Source: Strigamia acuminata (lineage: Eukaryota > Arthropoda > Chilopoda > Geophilomorpha > Linotaeniidae). From it: a stretch of DNA of 64,000 nt. The position numbers were made by a program, and so were the translations under genes. The stretch spans positions 6,349,605 through 6,413,604 of the forward strand of contig OX442321.1 of NCBI GenBank assembly GCA_949358305.1. Direction: 5' to 3'. Positions 22,050 through 33,638 of the stretch are shown piece after piece; the first letter of the stretch is position 1, and the number at the start of each line of letters is the position of its first letter. The notes under the pieces were generated by a model. The model was not told the DNA's origin. It did no database searches and saw only the letters and a program-made list of their open reading frames with translations.

Positions 22050-22920
22050 TTCGCAAATGGTGCATAAGATATTCTTACCTTAATACCAAACCACATTTGA
22101 TGCTAATGTGTATGCTCAGTTAATGGTTTACTTTTTGTGTCCCTAAAGTGTACAAATATTGACACATGTCTATCGACAATCATTAAACACTATCAATCTA
22201 AAGTTATAATATAGTTAAGTGGGTGTGTAGATTTATAGTCTCAAGAATAAAACTTCAATTCTTCGTAAATTGCATTAACACCAACGTTCCTGGTGTTGCA
22301 TATCCTGTGGTAATCTCACGTGTATTTTTATATATTTGTTGTCACCACTTAGAAATATTTATTATTTTTAATTACTCTGGTTTGGTACACGCCAAACCAG
22401 ACTGCTGTGTAAACTCCCCAGGCACACCTCACCCCAATTTGGCTGGGGTGAGTTGCAAATTAATCGTTTTGGTGCAATGATTCCTTTGTTGCACCAAAAT
22501 GCGCTCATTGCGCATATCTGCTGAGCAAATCCGAAGCGTGCTGGGCTCAATATTAGAGTTTTGGCACAATCTTGAATTTACCTACAAACAAACAACACAC
22601 TTCGTCACTGCTCTGCCTCTGCTAGTATTAACCGTGTTAACGTTTAGGTGATTTGAGACATCTTGCTATCTTTGCTAAGTTTGCAAAGCCAGCGCTTTCG
22701 CATGTATCAACCACAGTTGATACGCCCATTTCCACAGTATTTCAGTGATCACTGCTAACGAGCAGTGCTCCCACTCGCCGCCGCCAATGAGGACCACCGT
22801 GAGCGTCGCCGGAGTCAGCATTCACCGCCCGAGTGAGTGAGTTTTTGGAGGGAAACAACATTCCCACCATTTTCGTGTGCAACAACCGTTGTACGCATTT
22901 CTTTATTTTCTTATTCGTTT
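22050..22920. repeat. GR upstream flank, segmental duplication copy 1
   Basis: Aligns over its length with 43186-44055 upstream of GR2 (for example ACATTTGATGCTAATGTGTA, CTATCGACAATCATTAAACA, GTGATTTGAGACATCTTGCT, TCACTCGCCGCCGCCA). It therefore marks a duplication that included the gene and its flank. On the opposite strand to the GR gene, 22190-22304 carries the IR-type module (GTGTGTAGATTTATAG, AAGAATAAAACTTC, GCATTAACACCAACGTTCC, TGGTGTTGCATATCC). A short inverted repeat around ACCTCACCCCAATTTGGC and GGGGTGAG lies at 22427-22452. Confidence 0.75.
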
Positions 22921-23476
22921 TGTCACGGGCATGCGGTTTACCTCCTTTTAATTTTTTTTAAATAACTCAATTATTTATTATTTTTCACAATTTATAAGTT
23001 GATTCAACCCAATCACATGATCTCAGGTGACTTTGGGACAGTTTCACCTAACAGAATCACTTTTCACCCTGCTCTCAACCGAGTACCAACTCCTCGATTC
23101 AGAGTGAGAACGTCAAATCTAAACTTTTTTCTTGTCACGCCTTAATCAGCGCAACATCCATCCAACTTAGCCGTATCGCGCCTCTTAAGCCGTAATTTAA
23201 TTCGTCATGCCTGATGTCAGTCTCCTCCCCCTGATTTGAGTTTTGAGATCTGGGTATTTTCCATTATTTTATACAAACAACCACCACATGTGAACAAGAA
23301 TCTTGCGAATACAAATAGTGTAGTTACCCAGCGAGTAAGAATTTCCCTATCACCCGATGTTCTCATTTGACGGTGATCTATTCAAGGTGAATTCACGAAC
23401 CTGGATCCCTACTGCGCAAATACCATCCTCGCGCGATAATTTGTTAAATTAATTCAGTAACGAGTTAACCGTGACA
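22921..23476. mobile_element. Solo LTR (556 bp)
   Basis: Begins TGTCACGGGCATG and ends AACCGTGACA, so the termini are a 7-bp inverted repeat of TG..CA form. It interrupts the GR flank: the paralogous site at about 44060 reads TTATTCATTTCTTTG without the insert. Flanks GTTT and ATTT are compatible with a 4-bp target duplication carrying one later change. There is no internal retroviral coding region, so it is the product of LTR-LTR recombination. Family unknown. Confidence 0.75.
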
Positions 23477-23593
23477 ATTTCTTTGTTCATCTCATTATTA
23501 GTATCTAACCTAGTTTATTGTAATTCAGTGTAATAAAATTAATGTTATTTTACTTACCGATTTTTTATTTTACTCCTAGACAACCATTAATTA

Positions 23594-25259
23594 CAACCCA
23601 TGGCCAAAAGTATTAGACCACACCATCAAATCAACACAAATTTTTTTTCTTTACCCAATAACTTTGGAGTGGTAAATGACAGATACAAAAATAAAAATGC
23701 ACTGGAAAGACCTGTTTTCCCTCTATAAAACAAACAAAATAAACTTATAAAAATAGCAAATTAAACCCCAAAAAAGTTGATTTGAAAAAATCTCACTCCG
23801 GTCAAAATTATTAGACCACCTTGTTCTCTGGACAAAAATATTAGACCAGACCACTTTTGTCACAGAATGAGACGTAACAATGCACTTTTTATACAAATTT
23901 CATTGTTTATCTGAATGATGTAAACAATATTCATAACTGATCATCATTTGATGACTTTATTTCACTGCCATCGTGGCCAAAACCAAGGAACTCTCAGATG
24001 ACCTAAAATACCGAATTATCTTGCCGCACACAGACAAAATATTCCAGAAAACCATTTCAAAGCAACTTAGAATAAGTAAAACACCCATTCAATACGTAAT
24101 AAAGAAATTTGGATGCACAGGAACAGTTAAAATGTGAAACAGTCTAGTCGCCCAAAATCTAATTCACGATGTCAAGATGGTTACCTTTGAAAAATCTGTA
24201 AATAAATGAGATTTGCCTTGCCAAATGAAATGGAAAGCGAGTTAAAGAAGGCTAGAATTATTATTGGTGCTCATAGTGTATGACAGTCGCTTAAATTTTT
24301 TGGGTTATAGCTCTTGCAGGGCAAAAGCCAAACCCTTGCTTATGAGGTTGCTTTTTAAACAAGACTTTGAACATTATAACCATATCCAATCCATATTGAA
24401 CTTTTTATCCGAGAAGATAACCATTTCCCAGTCCTTCTTTGTCCATATTTCACGTGTTAACCCAGGTTAATCTCAATCCCCCCTGTCATGGTGTTATAAA
24501 GGGTTTGGTCGTTGCCTTGCAAGAGCTATAACCCATGGAATTTAAGCAACTGTCGTACGGTACGAGCACCAATATTAATTCTAGCCATCTTCAACTCACT
24601 TTCCATTTCATTTGGCAAGGCAAATCTCATTTATTTACAGATTTTTCAAAGGTAACCATCTTGACGTCATGAATTAGATTTTGCGCGACCAGACTGTTTC
24701 ACATTTTAACTGTTCCTGTGCATCCAAATTTCTTTATTACGTATTGAATGGGTGTTTTACGTATTCTAAGTTGCTTTGAAATGGTTTTCTGGAATATTTT
24801 GTCCGTTTGCGGCAAGATAATTCGGTATTTCGGTTATCTGAGAGTTCCTTGGTTATTTTACTTACCGATTTTTAATCGGAATGGCAGTGAAATAAAGTCA
24901 TCAAATGATGATCAGTTATGAATATTGTTTACATCATTCAGATAAACAATTAAATTTGTATAAAAATTGCATTTGTTACGTCTCATTCTGTGACAAAAGT
25001 GGTCTGGTCTAATATTTTTGTCCAGAAAACAAGGTGGTCTAATAATTTTGACCAGAGTGAGATTTTTTCAAATCAACTTTTTTGGGGTTTAATTTGCTAT
25101 TTTTATAAGTTTATTTTGTTTGTTTTGTAGAGGGAAAATAGGTCTTTCCAGTGCATTTTTATTTTTGTATCTATCATTTACCACTCCAAAGTTATTGGGT
25201 GAAGAATAAAAATTTGTGTTGATTTGCTGGTGTGGTCTAATACTTTTGGCCATGGGTTG
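23594..25259. mobile_element. Tc1-type foldback element with transposase relic
   Basis: Ends CAACCCATGGCCAAAAGTAT and ATACTTTTGGCCATGGGTTG are inverted repeats that continue inward for roughly 740 bases per arm around a loop near 24430. TA is duplicated (23592-23593, 25260-25261), and the paralogous site near 44175 (CAATTAGTATTTATTTCAG) lacks the element. In the left arm, 23974-24138 translates as AKTKELSDDLKYRI, then KTISKQLRISKTPIQYV, which resembles the N-terminal helix-turn-helix of Tc1-family transposases. The first codon is GTG instead of ATG, and the frame ends at a stop. The right arm holds the mirror copy. No catalytic domain remains. Confidence 0.8.
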
Positions 25260-25274
25260 TAGTATTTATTTTAG

Positions 25275-25395
25275 AGACTAAGTCTGTTTACAGCATCTTA
25301 ATAGTGAAATAACCCGGATCACTGCAATCCAAAACGTATTTTTCTTCCAATCTCAGTTAATTGTGATTTTGTATTAATCGAAAATAATTCTTTGA
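25275..25395 (+). pseudogene. Relic of IR type-1 leader and first exon (GR1 side)
   Basis: The stretch AAGTCTGTTTACAGCATCT, GAAATAACCCGGATCACTGC and TCTCAGTTAATTGTGATTTT parallels 44677-44780 on the GR2 side and the TTGCAATTTCAGCTAATTGT leader of IR genes B, E, F and G. Where the ATG and signal-peptide codons should be, the sequence is degraded. No further IR exon follows on the + strand before the solo LTR. Confidence 0.5.
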
Positions 25396-25560
25396 CAAAA
25401 TAGTAAAATAAAACGTGCAACAACAATAAATTTCCTGAATAACATTCGCCAGCCGGAAATAAATTTTCTGAATATTACCCGAGGCTTGATGCAGGGAATA
25501 GTGGTAGAATAGATACAACAGGTACTTACATTTCAGTATATCGCTCGTTGCAGTACATTT

Positions 25561-26370
25561 TGTGGTGACCCAGTTGGGTGATTATCCCCTGAGCGGATAT
25601 CATCCTTCTGAGTCACTGTAGTGCACGGGTTGTTCCCCTCGCGTTAGCTCCGCCTTCCCCCCTGTGAAGCGCTTGCCCCGAGGGGAGTGAGGTGGCCAGT
25701 AGTCAGCCCCCATTGGCTGTAACTGGCCCCTCACCCCAGTGTATAAAAGGTGGAGTTTCCCGCCTAAAAACAGAACTTACACAAATGACACCAAGAACAC
25801 AGCAACTACCTCACCGCCAGGCCAACTTCAAGTACAAGTTAGGATTGATCGAGGACCGCTGAGTAAAGTGCAACTGTAACTCTCACGAATCTACCCGAGA
25901 ACTATTCCAGCGAAAGCAAGAGAATAGGCCTTGTGGATTCACACTGAATAATCGACCAACGATTATTCCATCACCCAAGTGTCCGAGCGCTTTGTAAGGA
26001 TCCCCCTGTTCCTGGACGAAGCCTTGAGACGCTAAACATAACCCCTAGACAACAGGCACGGATAGAAGATAGCGTCCGTGAACGACGAATCCGTGACGAA
26101 TTAACGACAACTCGAGACGCCACCATTGTTCTGCCGACCACGCGGAACTGAGGACGTTATCTTGAGAAATCCTTTGTTCGACTCTGACCAAGTCGACTCT
26201 AGAATTATTACTGAGTGTATTTTAAGGCATAACGCCTATTGAATAAATTACTTGTTCATTTACATACATTTAGTATTCATTTGGATATTTACATAATAAG
26301 ATCACAGGTAAAGTATAACACGTTAGCTCACTTAAGTGGTATTTAAACATATACGAAGTAGGACACGACA
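25561..26370 (+). mobile_element. Solo LTR (810 bp)
   Basis: Starts TGTGGTGACCCAG and ends AGGACACGACA, flanked by a perfect ATTT target duplication (25557-25560 and 26371-26374). It splits the type-2 IR upstream block: GGTACTTACATTTCAG on the left and GTGGCTCAAACTGAAGCATG on the right are contiguous in the copies at 9060-9150. A TATA-like GTGTATAAAAGG lies at about 25740 and an AATAAA near 26244, giving a + orientation U3-R order. It is GC-richer than its surroundings. The internal coding region is lost. Confidence 0.8.
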
Positions 26371-26545
26371 ATTTATGTCGACATTTACGTGGCTCAAACT
26401 GAAGCATGCCGCCATTACTGAATCTTCAATTACGCTTGTAGTGCTTTTGCAGTGAAATCATAAACCAACCATGAACAACAAAGCAAGCTGTCTAGATGAG
26501 GTCCAATCTAAAAAAATCTGTTTGAGAAACGTTATTTTTTATTTT
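26371..26545 (+). promoter_or_regulatory. Relic of type-2 IR upstream block
   Basis: GTCGACATTTACGTGGCTCA, CATGCCGCCATTACTG, TTCAATTACGCTTGTAGTGC, ACCATGAACAACA and CTGTTTGAGAAACGTTATT match, in order, the upstream regions of IR genes D and H. No MDFL-type first exon is found downstream before the GR2 remnants, so this is a promoter without a gene. Confidence 0.5.
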
Positions 26546-27764
26546 TTAATTATTTTAATTTTAATTTAATTTTAGGAATGCTGATCTCAAAACAATCCGA
26601 ATAAATCAGATGAAAACTTATCGGAGTCAATTGTGATGAAAATGTGATGAAATTGTTCAAATGGCAGGCAGGCAGCCATGTTTGCTGATCGGTTGCTCAT
26701 GTCTAGTTATGAGTTTCTCAAACTCTGTGATGTCACAAAAAAATCAACTAGTTTTTGCACCGTCTAGCAGTTGCTGCTGAAAATACTCATTCTGGCGCCC
26801 GAGCTCAAGCAGGTAAGGGACGTTTTTTATGTCTAAGGCACATTTTAATTCGCTTTATAAAACATTCCTATCAATAACTTAGCTTATCTGGAAGATGAAG
26901 AAAGAAGAAACCAAAGACACCTTTTGGGTGATGTTCGGGTTGTGTGGGGGTTTTATTAGATTTTTTTGTACTTTAACCAATTTACGCGCATCAGATGCAA
27001 GGATGAACTTCATTTACGCATATGATGAAATGCGCGTTTGAGGATATTAGACTTGTGAACAGCAATGGCGTTAATTCAGAAATGAAAATTATTTTTGGAA
27101 AATGGAATGTGCCCTTGTTAGCAATTAGCATGTAATTGGCTCTTGGAGGAGAATTAATTCCGATTGGGGAAATTACTAGTATACTGTATATCCACAGGAT
27201 TTATTTTCATGGGATTTATTTCCATGGGAATTATTTAAGAGATGAGCCACAGCAAGGCGTGGCCGGGCACAGATAGTTAATAATATAATTAAAACTAAAA
27301 CATTACAAAATAAAACAAAATAAACCCACAATGAACAAGATCCCCATCAAAGTTTACTTAACAAACAATATTATTGTCCCTACACTGAAAAAACAAGTGA
27401 GCGGAAAAAAAAAAATATACGAGACACAAGCAGGCCATGAGATCGACAAAATAACTCATAAAACATGATAACACGATATGATTGTCCAATCACGAATTTG
27501 ACCATCTTGGCTGTCTGTTCCCCTAAAGCTAGATGCCCTTGACCGGAAGTGGTCTAGATTAAAAGCTCACAAGTTTTGTTTAGTTAACGGTAGAAAAACA
27601 GGGGTTTTTATGTGTTTTTCTAGTGGCATAATTTTGGTAACTGCAATCAATATCGTAATGATATAATTGTTGACAAAATTGCCCAATAATAATAATAACA
27701 TTTAACCATCACAGGGAAAGTTGATGTGACAAGAAGAGTACAATATTCATTGGAAATTTAAATA
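26546..27764. other. Intergenic region without recognised gene
   Basis: No ORF or exon is supported. The segment 26838-26930 (AAGGCACATTTTAATTCGC, AACATTCCTATCAATAACTT, GGAAGATGAAGAAAGAAG) is present in inverse orientation at about 45083-45175. The stretch 27205-27235 has local near-repeats of GGATTTATTTCCATGGGA. Nothing else is recognised. Confidence 0.5.
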
Positions 27765-28431
27765 TTAGGTTTGGTACAAAACAACCGTATAAGTTAACAC
27801 AGTTCCAGCAATCTAGAATTATAAAAAAGAAAAGAAAATTAAAACTCTGCTCTACATTCAATCAAGTAAGTTTATTTTTCAGCTTACGGTTAAAATACTG
27901 GAAACTTTTAGTGTAAACAATCCGGACACACTGATTCCAACGTCGCCACTATTGATGATTTCGCAGAGAAGTAAATAATTCGTATGAAACGCCTAGTGAA
28001 ACCAAATGATTTAAAATTTATCTTTTTAATTTTAACAATTTCATTCAAAATATAACCTCAATCATCTTCCTATCTTCACTTTCATCCATCACTTTTATAA
28101 ACAACTTTTGCTTCATCAGATGTGCCTACAAAAAAAATTACTTTTTTAAAATTGATTAATCAATTAATCAACCAATCAGCAAATACTAACGTGTGTATTA
28201 ATTTGACCAGCCACCGTCAAAATTAATAGAAGAAAAACAATCCCTCGAAAAAACTGCACAATGTAACGCGAGTAGGAAACGACGGGGCCACTCATCGATA
28301 CCATTGATTTAATCGCTCGAATATCAAGACACAAATTTGAAACTAATACCGAAATCCAAAGCAGAATAAGTGGCGCAAACAGATGACTAATTTCATTGAC
28401 TAAACCCAAGATGTACTCGTATCGATGACGT

Positions 28432-30021
28432 TGTGACGATTACCTTCTGGAGATAGCAATTGCTAAACTAAAGTGTGAACTATCTGTGTGAAAATGTAAA
28501 ATATGCAAACCTGATGTTTTCTCAAAACATATAACATTTATTCCGGTTTGAACCTTATATAAATACTATGCCTACAAGTGGCTAAAATGACGAGAAGTTA
28601 AACTATACAGTTGTTTGGCAAAAGCCCTGAAATAATATCATTTGAAGGCTTCAGTCATGCAATAAGAATTTGTAACGGTCTTATTGCTGTGACGTAAAAG
28701 ATGTCATCTATGAATGGCTTTGGCTTCTAAATGGTCCGGGGTTTGGTTCTAAAAGGCGTGTAAATGGTTAGGCTGGGTGGGTTATATCCGAGAGGTGCGG
28801 TTGACTTTTCTGTATCGTCACACACATCGCATCGCAGATAATTGTTGTAATCAATAATTACCGCGAGATGTAACAATGTGAGAATAAATATTCATATTAA
28901 TTCTATGGAATTAATCATGATATTTTAGAGTCACAAACTTAACTAAAACTATGAAAATAAGTAAAATATATTAAAATAGCGCCGAGCTATTTTTTGCCCC
29001 GAGTGCAATCAACATCTAAGTTAGACTTAAATGTTCCGTCAAACCAATAACGAATTGAATCGAAATATCTCGCAGGAAAGGTTATCCATCGCCGGGAAAT
29101 TACTCCACTCGGTCCTGGCTGGCGGGAGAGTAACCGGGAAATTACTCCGCGTCGATTACTCTGATAATGCGTCTGTGAAATATAAATACTCCACTCTAGA
29201 TTCTACATTACCAATGCGTCTGTGAATTTTACTCCACTCTAGATTCTGCACTCTACAACGGAATGTTGGCATGAAGCTGGAGGGAGTGCGTCTGTGGGTT
29301 GTACCCCACTCTAGATACTACACTTAAATGTGTCTGTGAATTACTCACTCTAGTTACAACATTTCTACAACGGAATGTTGGCATGAAGAGGCGGGCAGTG
29401 TGTCTGTGAGTCTTCTACCCACTCTAGATACTTACACTAAATACAAAGTATTTCTACAACGGATTGTCGGAACGCAGAGAAGTATAATATGTGCTCAAGT
29501 AATATCAGTATCAAACAAAAACAGAACAAGAGCGAGCTATATCCGTTTTGCAGGGGGATATATACTCGGTGAGGAGAATAGCTGTTCAGTGATCCAATGG
29601 GATCACTGGGCAGTCAAATCCATCCAATCCCAGATCATAGGAAGTGGATACTCAGGACATAGTCTTCTACTAGGTCCACTACAGGAACTGGATACGCAGG
29701 ACACATTTTGGATTAAGTCCCTTTGACTATAATCCAAAAGGAGTCCAACTCACAGTGGGTGATGGGGGGTGACTTCACCAGGTGTAGAGTTTGCACATAA
29801 TTCAATAGAATTATGTGACAAATAAATCAACTAGTTTTTAAACATCCAAAAGTATTTAAAAGTGTCTAAAGTTGCAGTGGAATAAAATATAAATAGTAAT
29901 TTATATTTTATTCACTCAAAAATTGTCGAAATTTGAATTTACCGCTAAAACGCATCAGCGCCATCTATTGGTGAAGTAATCGTCCTATACTAACAAAGTG
30001 CATGACAGTGTAACCGTCACA
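28432..30021 (-). repeat. 3' LTR of the 14-kb Gypsy element
   Basis: 1590 bp, + strand ends TGTGACGATTACC and AACCGTCACA, a TGTGACG/CGTCACA inverted repeat. It contains about five degenerate units of GCGTCTGTGAA plus a CCACTCTAGAT block at 29165-29480, some separated by CTACAACGGAATGTTGGCAT. Small open frames in it (64 and 108 codons) occur identically in the other LTR and have no recognised domain. Confidence 0.93.
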
Positions 30022-30031
30022 AGTCCCCCTT
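30022..30031 (-). promoter_or_regulatory. Polypurine tract
   Basis: On the - strand AAGGGGGACT lies directly before the 3' LTR start TGTGACGG. This is the expected site for plus-strand DNA priming during reverse transcription. The placement is exact; the function follows from LTR-element biology. Confidence 0.75.
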
Positions 30032-30677
30032 AAATATATGTTAATACCTGTATTAACATACTATTTATTCCGAATATCTTGAGGATCAAGACCACACTGT
30101 CATCTAGGGGACTCGAGCTGTAATCCTTGGTAAGTAAAAACCTTTATTTTATATCTTAATAGTATAAATAAAGAGTATTTCTTAATCAAATGCTTCAAAA
30201 AATATTTATTAGGGTTATAAAACTTTCAATTATCAATAATAACTTCCATCTCTCTTTACAGGTGGACTTACAACTGCATCAAGAAAAGGCGATAACTTAA
30301 ACTAACATCAAACTCTTGTACCAAACAAATGATTAATAAAATTTAACAATTATTTTCACAAAACTTAACTTCTCACTGGAAATATAATGATTTGCAAAAT
30401 AACACTTTACACGTTAAAATTCAAGTATTAAAATTAGTATTCATTTAAACAAACTCACATTGACTCGTAATCAAATTTTAACAGAATTGTTAAATTAACT
30501 ATTAAAGATCTTTGAATTATTCACAAAAACGGCATAAAATACACCTGAACCTGACTAACTCTTGATTTCATCTCGGGTCAAGAAATGGAGATGGAGAAAA
30601 TGGACTCGTTACTTCTGGTCTTGCCTAAAAGGGGAAGATATCGGGAAAGTAACGGATCCCGACATCGTTGACGCTTT

Positions 30678-32333
30678 CTAGTCCAACTCTTCATCCTCAA
30701 TAAATCCTTCCATGGATGTAACAACTTCCGAGACGGCTGCGGGTGGAGAATTAAGTTGAATAGCTACCAATTCCGGTACTACATCTGTCTCAACGTCATG
30801 GGCCAGGGGATTCAGGAGCATTCTGTGTTGTTCCTCGGTGAATACTTCCAGGGGATCAGGCCCTCCTAACGGAATGGTGTTAGCGCTGGTTGGCTCGGAG
30901 AAAACCAAGTGATGGTCGGGTAAGCCAGAGTGCCATCCCTCACGAATCAACGGGTGTGCTGCTGCTGAGACCTGCTGTAAAATCTTACACCAAATAAAAG
31001 AGCGAGTTTGAAAAGATTCCGGCCGGGATGGATGAAAAATCCATTGGATCACGGCCAGTGGCACGCTCAAATCTGGAATTCGGTCGTTTGAAATCGACAC
31101 ACTAATACGTTTAGCTGCTTCCAATAAAATTGGGAAATAATGTTCCACTTCTGCCTTCGTTTGTTCCGTGAGTGACATGTCTGGTCTCGGCATATATGGG
31201 TGGACCAGTAAAATAACCGGTTCAGCAGCGTTGTTTACTTCGGGGAGCGGAATAGTCGCTACGATCATGTTGTTAGCCGAAGTTCCCTCTGGAGAAGCGG
31301 CGGCTTGCGGACCAGAATCGGCTGCAACCGGCGGAGAATCAGACGCAGTAACTGACGTTGGTTCGTTCGTTGGGAGGTTTTCCGCCGAGACACCCGGAGT
31401 TCCATCAATCGCAGGGGTGGGAGTTTCCGGCTCGCGTTGTGGCTCCGTAAATCCTCCTCGTGGAGTCGAGGTGCTGGACATTTGTGCCGGGTCTACATAA
31501 ATAGCCTGCTCCGGGCCCTGGTGGATGAGGCCACATTCGCGACACATCGCCCAATTGCGTGCTGTCGGCGTACTTAGCCCCTTGACGATAAATGGAAGAA
31601 TTTCTTCATTCCACATGCTGGATATGGCAACGCGTTTACCACCGTGACAGTTCACGCAGACTACGGCGTGAATGCCGGATAACAAGGACGACAACCATCC
31701 GCATCCTGCGCACAATGGGCAGAACATCAGCTTCGACTTTGGCATGATGTTAGTCCCCAAGGCGGCAGCTTCCATATCTCGAAATACGTGTTCTCTTCGC
31801 TGCTTCCGGTAACTTGGCAAATTTAGCTCCGATATCGAGCGAGCCTGCGATGTTGGGCGGGTCAGCGCTTCGGATGAAGATGCCAACGTGGACTTGGTGG
31901 GTCCTTTGGATTTGCCAGTCTTGCCTCGACTAGCGGTATCACGCGGATTTCGTGGTCGGGCAAACTGCCTGCTGGTAGCTGGAGGCGGAGCTTCTTCAAC
32001 CGATTCTTCTTCTTGTGAGAAGTCATCTTGGCGCCGTCTCCTCGAGGCAGAACGGGAGTATTGTGACGAGTCGTCAGAAAAATCCCAATTCGGCGCATCA
32101 TAGGTTACAACACGCTGACTAGCTTGACGGCCTCTGGAAGGACGCGAGTCGGTCGGGCTAACACCCATGGCGGTCCTAATTCGTGGCGGTACGAGATCCG
32201 GGTTATCACGGGCCCAGTTGGCAACGAGCTCGGGGTCAGAGGAGGGATTAACGAAGCGATAATCCGTCTCTTCCGACTCTTCTGGATCCCAATGCACGTA
32301 CTGTCGCTTGCTAGCACGACCTCGGCGACTCAT
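30678..32333 (-). CDS. Third ORF of the Gypsy element, unknown protein with zinc-finger-like cysteines
   Basis: 551 residues in the place usually held by env, between pol and the 3' LTR. Residues 1-180 are basic and low in complexity, rich in Arg, Ser and Pro. A cysteine cluster follows: C205-x2-C208-x2-C211 (CPLCAGC), C226-x2-C229 (CVNCHGG) and C264-x2-C267 (CRECG), suggesting one or more metal-binding knuckles. After a Pro/Thr/Ser-rich linker comes a probable folded region (about 375-510) with HPYMPRPDMSLTEQTKAEVE and VIQWIFHPSRPESF. No signal peptide or transmembrane segment is seen, so it is not an envelope protein. An acceptor-like TTTTCTTGAAG just before the ATG could allow a spliced subgenomic mRNA. 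I do not recognise the family; nucleic-acid binding is a guess from charge and cysteines. Confidence 0.8.
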   Translation of the reverse strand: MSRRGRASKRQYVHWDPEESEETDYRFVNPSSDPELVANWARDNPDLVPPRIRTAMGVSPTDSRPSRGRQASQRVVTYDAPNWDFSDDSSQYSRSASRRRRQDDFSQEEESVEEAPPPATSRQFARPRNPRDTASRGKTGKSKGPTKSTLASSSEALTRPTSQARSISELNLPSYRKQRREHVFRDMEAAALGTNIMPKSKLMFCPLCAGCGWLSSLLSGIHAVVCVNCHGGKRVAISSMWNEEILPFIVKGLSTPTARNWAMCRECGLIHQGPEQAIYVDPAQMSSTSTPRGGFTEPQREPETPTPAIDGTPGVSAENLPTNEPTSVTASDSPPVAADSGPQAAASPEGTSANNMIVATIPLPEVNNAAEPVILLVHPYMPRPDMSLTEQTKAEVEHYFPILLEAAKRISVSISNDRIPDLSVPLAVIQWIFHPSRPESFQTRSFIWCKILQQVSAAAHPLIREGWHSGLPDHHLVFSEPTSANTIPLGGPDPLEVFTEEQHRMLLNPLAHDVETDVVPELVAIQLNSPPAAVSEVVTSMEGFIEDEELD

Positions 32334-33638
32334 TGCATCTTCAAGAAAATATAAATTTTATTTGAGAACATGAATCAACCGTCGGAAATTAATTTAATTT
32401 CAAATTAAATTAATTGTCGACCAACAACTGGATTAATTTCATAATTAATTCTTAAGTTCCCTTGTTAGTGTGTTTCCTCCATTTGTCGAATAATTATTAA
32501 GATTAATAATTATTCTCGACTTGGCATATAATTTCATTTTATCGTTTAAAACAATATCGCTGATAAAATATTCAAATTAGTGTTTATTTAATGAAATAAA
32601 CCTAATTTTTGTATCTACACGACATAATAACTAAAAAACATATAAAAATATTAAAAAAAAATATTTTTGTAAGTGTTTTTTAGCATCCGACAATAGTCAT
32701 TTTACATGGTTTTAATTGTACGAATAATTCCACAATTCGTCCGAGTAAATAATTTACTACCGACATCTGGTGGCGTTTGCCCCTATCATACACGTGACTT
32801 GTTAACACATGTCTGCTCACCAATTTCCAAGGAACTTAAGAGATATTTTATCTTTCATAAAATAAACACTTACTAACTAGGTGTAGTCCTAGAAGGGTAT
32901 ACTTGGCTAGTTTAATGTCTAGCTTCACGTATTTGCGAGGGCTGCTCGGTTCCGGCGATGTTGGCCGATAAAAACGTTGTGCGGCGCGTGCGAATTCTAA
33001 GTCCGCCGTAATGAACGCTTAACCAAAATAAATGTTGTCAATTAATGTCAAAATATTATAAATTTTGACAAAATATTGCTTAAATGTTTACCGGGAATTC
33101 ACTTAGTGAGTTCGTGAAAGGCTTACTCGCGATTTTGTCCACGAGATGGTTTCGATAATCAGCGTCGTGTCGATAATTTCTGAATTTGAACTGATATTCG
33201 TCAAATGAAAAAATCAGTAAAATAAACGATAAGTGTTCAAAATCATCTAGATTTTAACTCACTAAATTTCAGCGAAAATCCGTTAAAGCGTCGAAGGGTC
33301 GAGAATAATCCTTGATTTCAGTCCAGTACAAAACTTGGCGAACAAGTGAGTGATAATCTCAAACCAGGGGTTAAGGGGAGTTTCGAGGAGTAATTTGATT
33401 GGTTTGTAATTACTCATCTCGAAGTTTCTATTAACCCAAAGGGGGAAACACAGTTTCAAGTAAATGTTTACACGTAGATTAATTTGAATACAATCAGCTT
33501 GTGTAAAAAATAACTCAAACATTTGTTAAATTTTATCCACATCAAAAAAAATGTTTTTAATTAATAAAATTTAACAATTCTTCGTGAATATGATTGGAAA
33601 TATTTATTTAAAATAAAATATTTTCAATATATTGTGTC
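32334..33638 (-). other. Spacer between pol and the third ORF
   Basis: About 1.3 kb inside the retrotransposon with no convincing ORF; AT-rich, with short inverted repeats such as AATTTAATTTCAAATTAAATT near 32390. A G-rich - strand stretch near 33370 (CTCCCCTTAACCCCTGG) might be an internal purine tract, but this is unproven. The length is unusual for a Gypsy element and may hold splice or transport signals. Confidence 0.4.

Noticed and set aside
29400-29726. 108-codon open frame in the LTR (also at 41808-42134)
   Set aside because: No recognisable domain, overlaps LTR repeats, and lies antisense to the element's transcription; identity of the two copies only reflects LTR identity.
31168-31500. 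110-codon open frame on the + strand within the third ORF region
   Set aside because: Shadow of the GC-richer 551-codon ORF on the opposite strand; no domain.
30678-32333. Envelope gene of an errantivirus-type element
   Set aside because: Position fits, but there is no signal peptide, fusion-type segment or transmembrane anchor.
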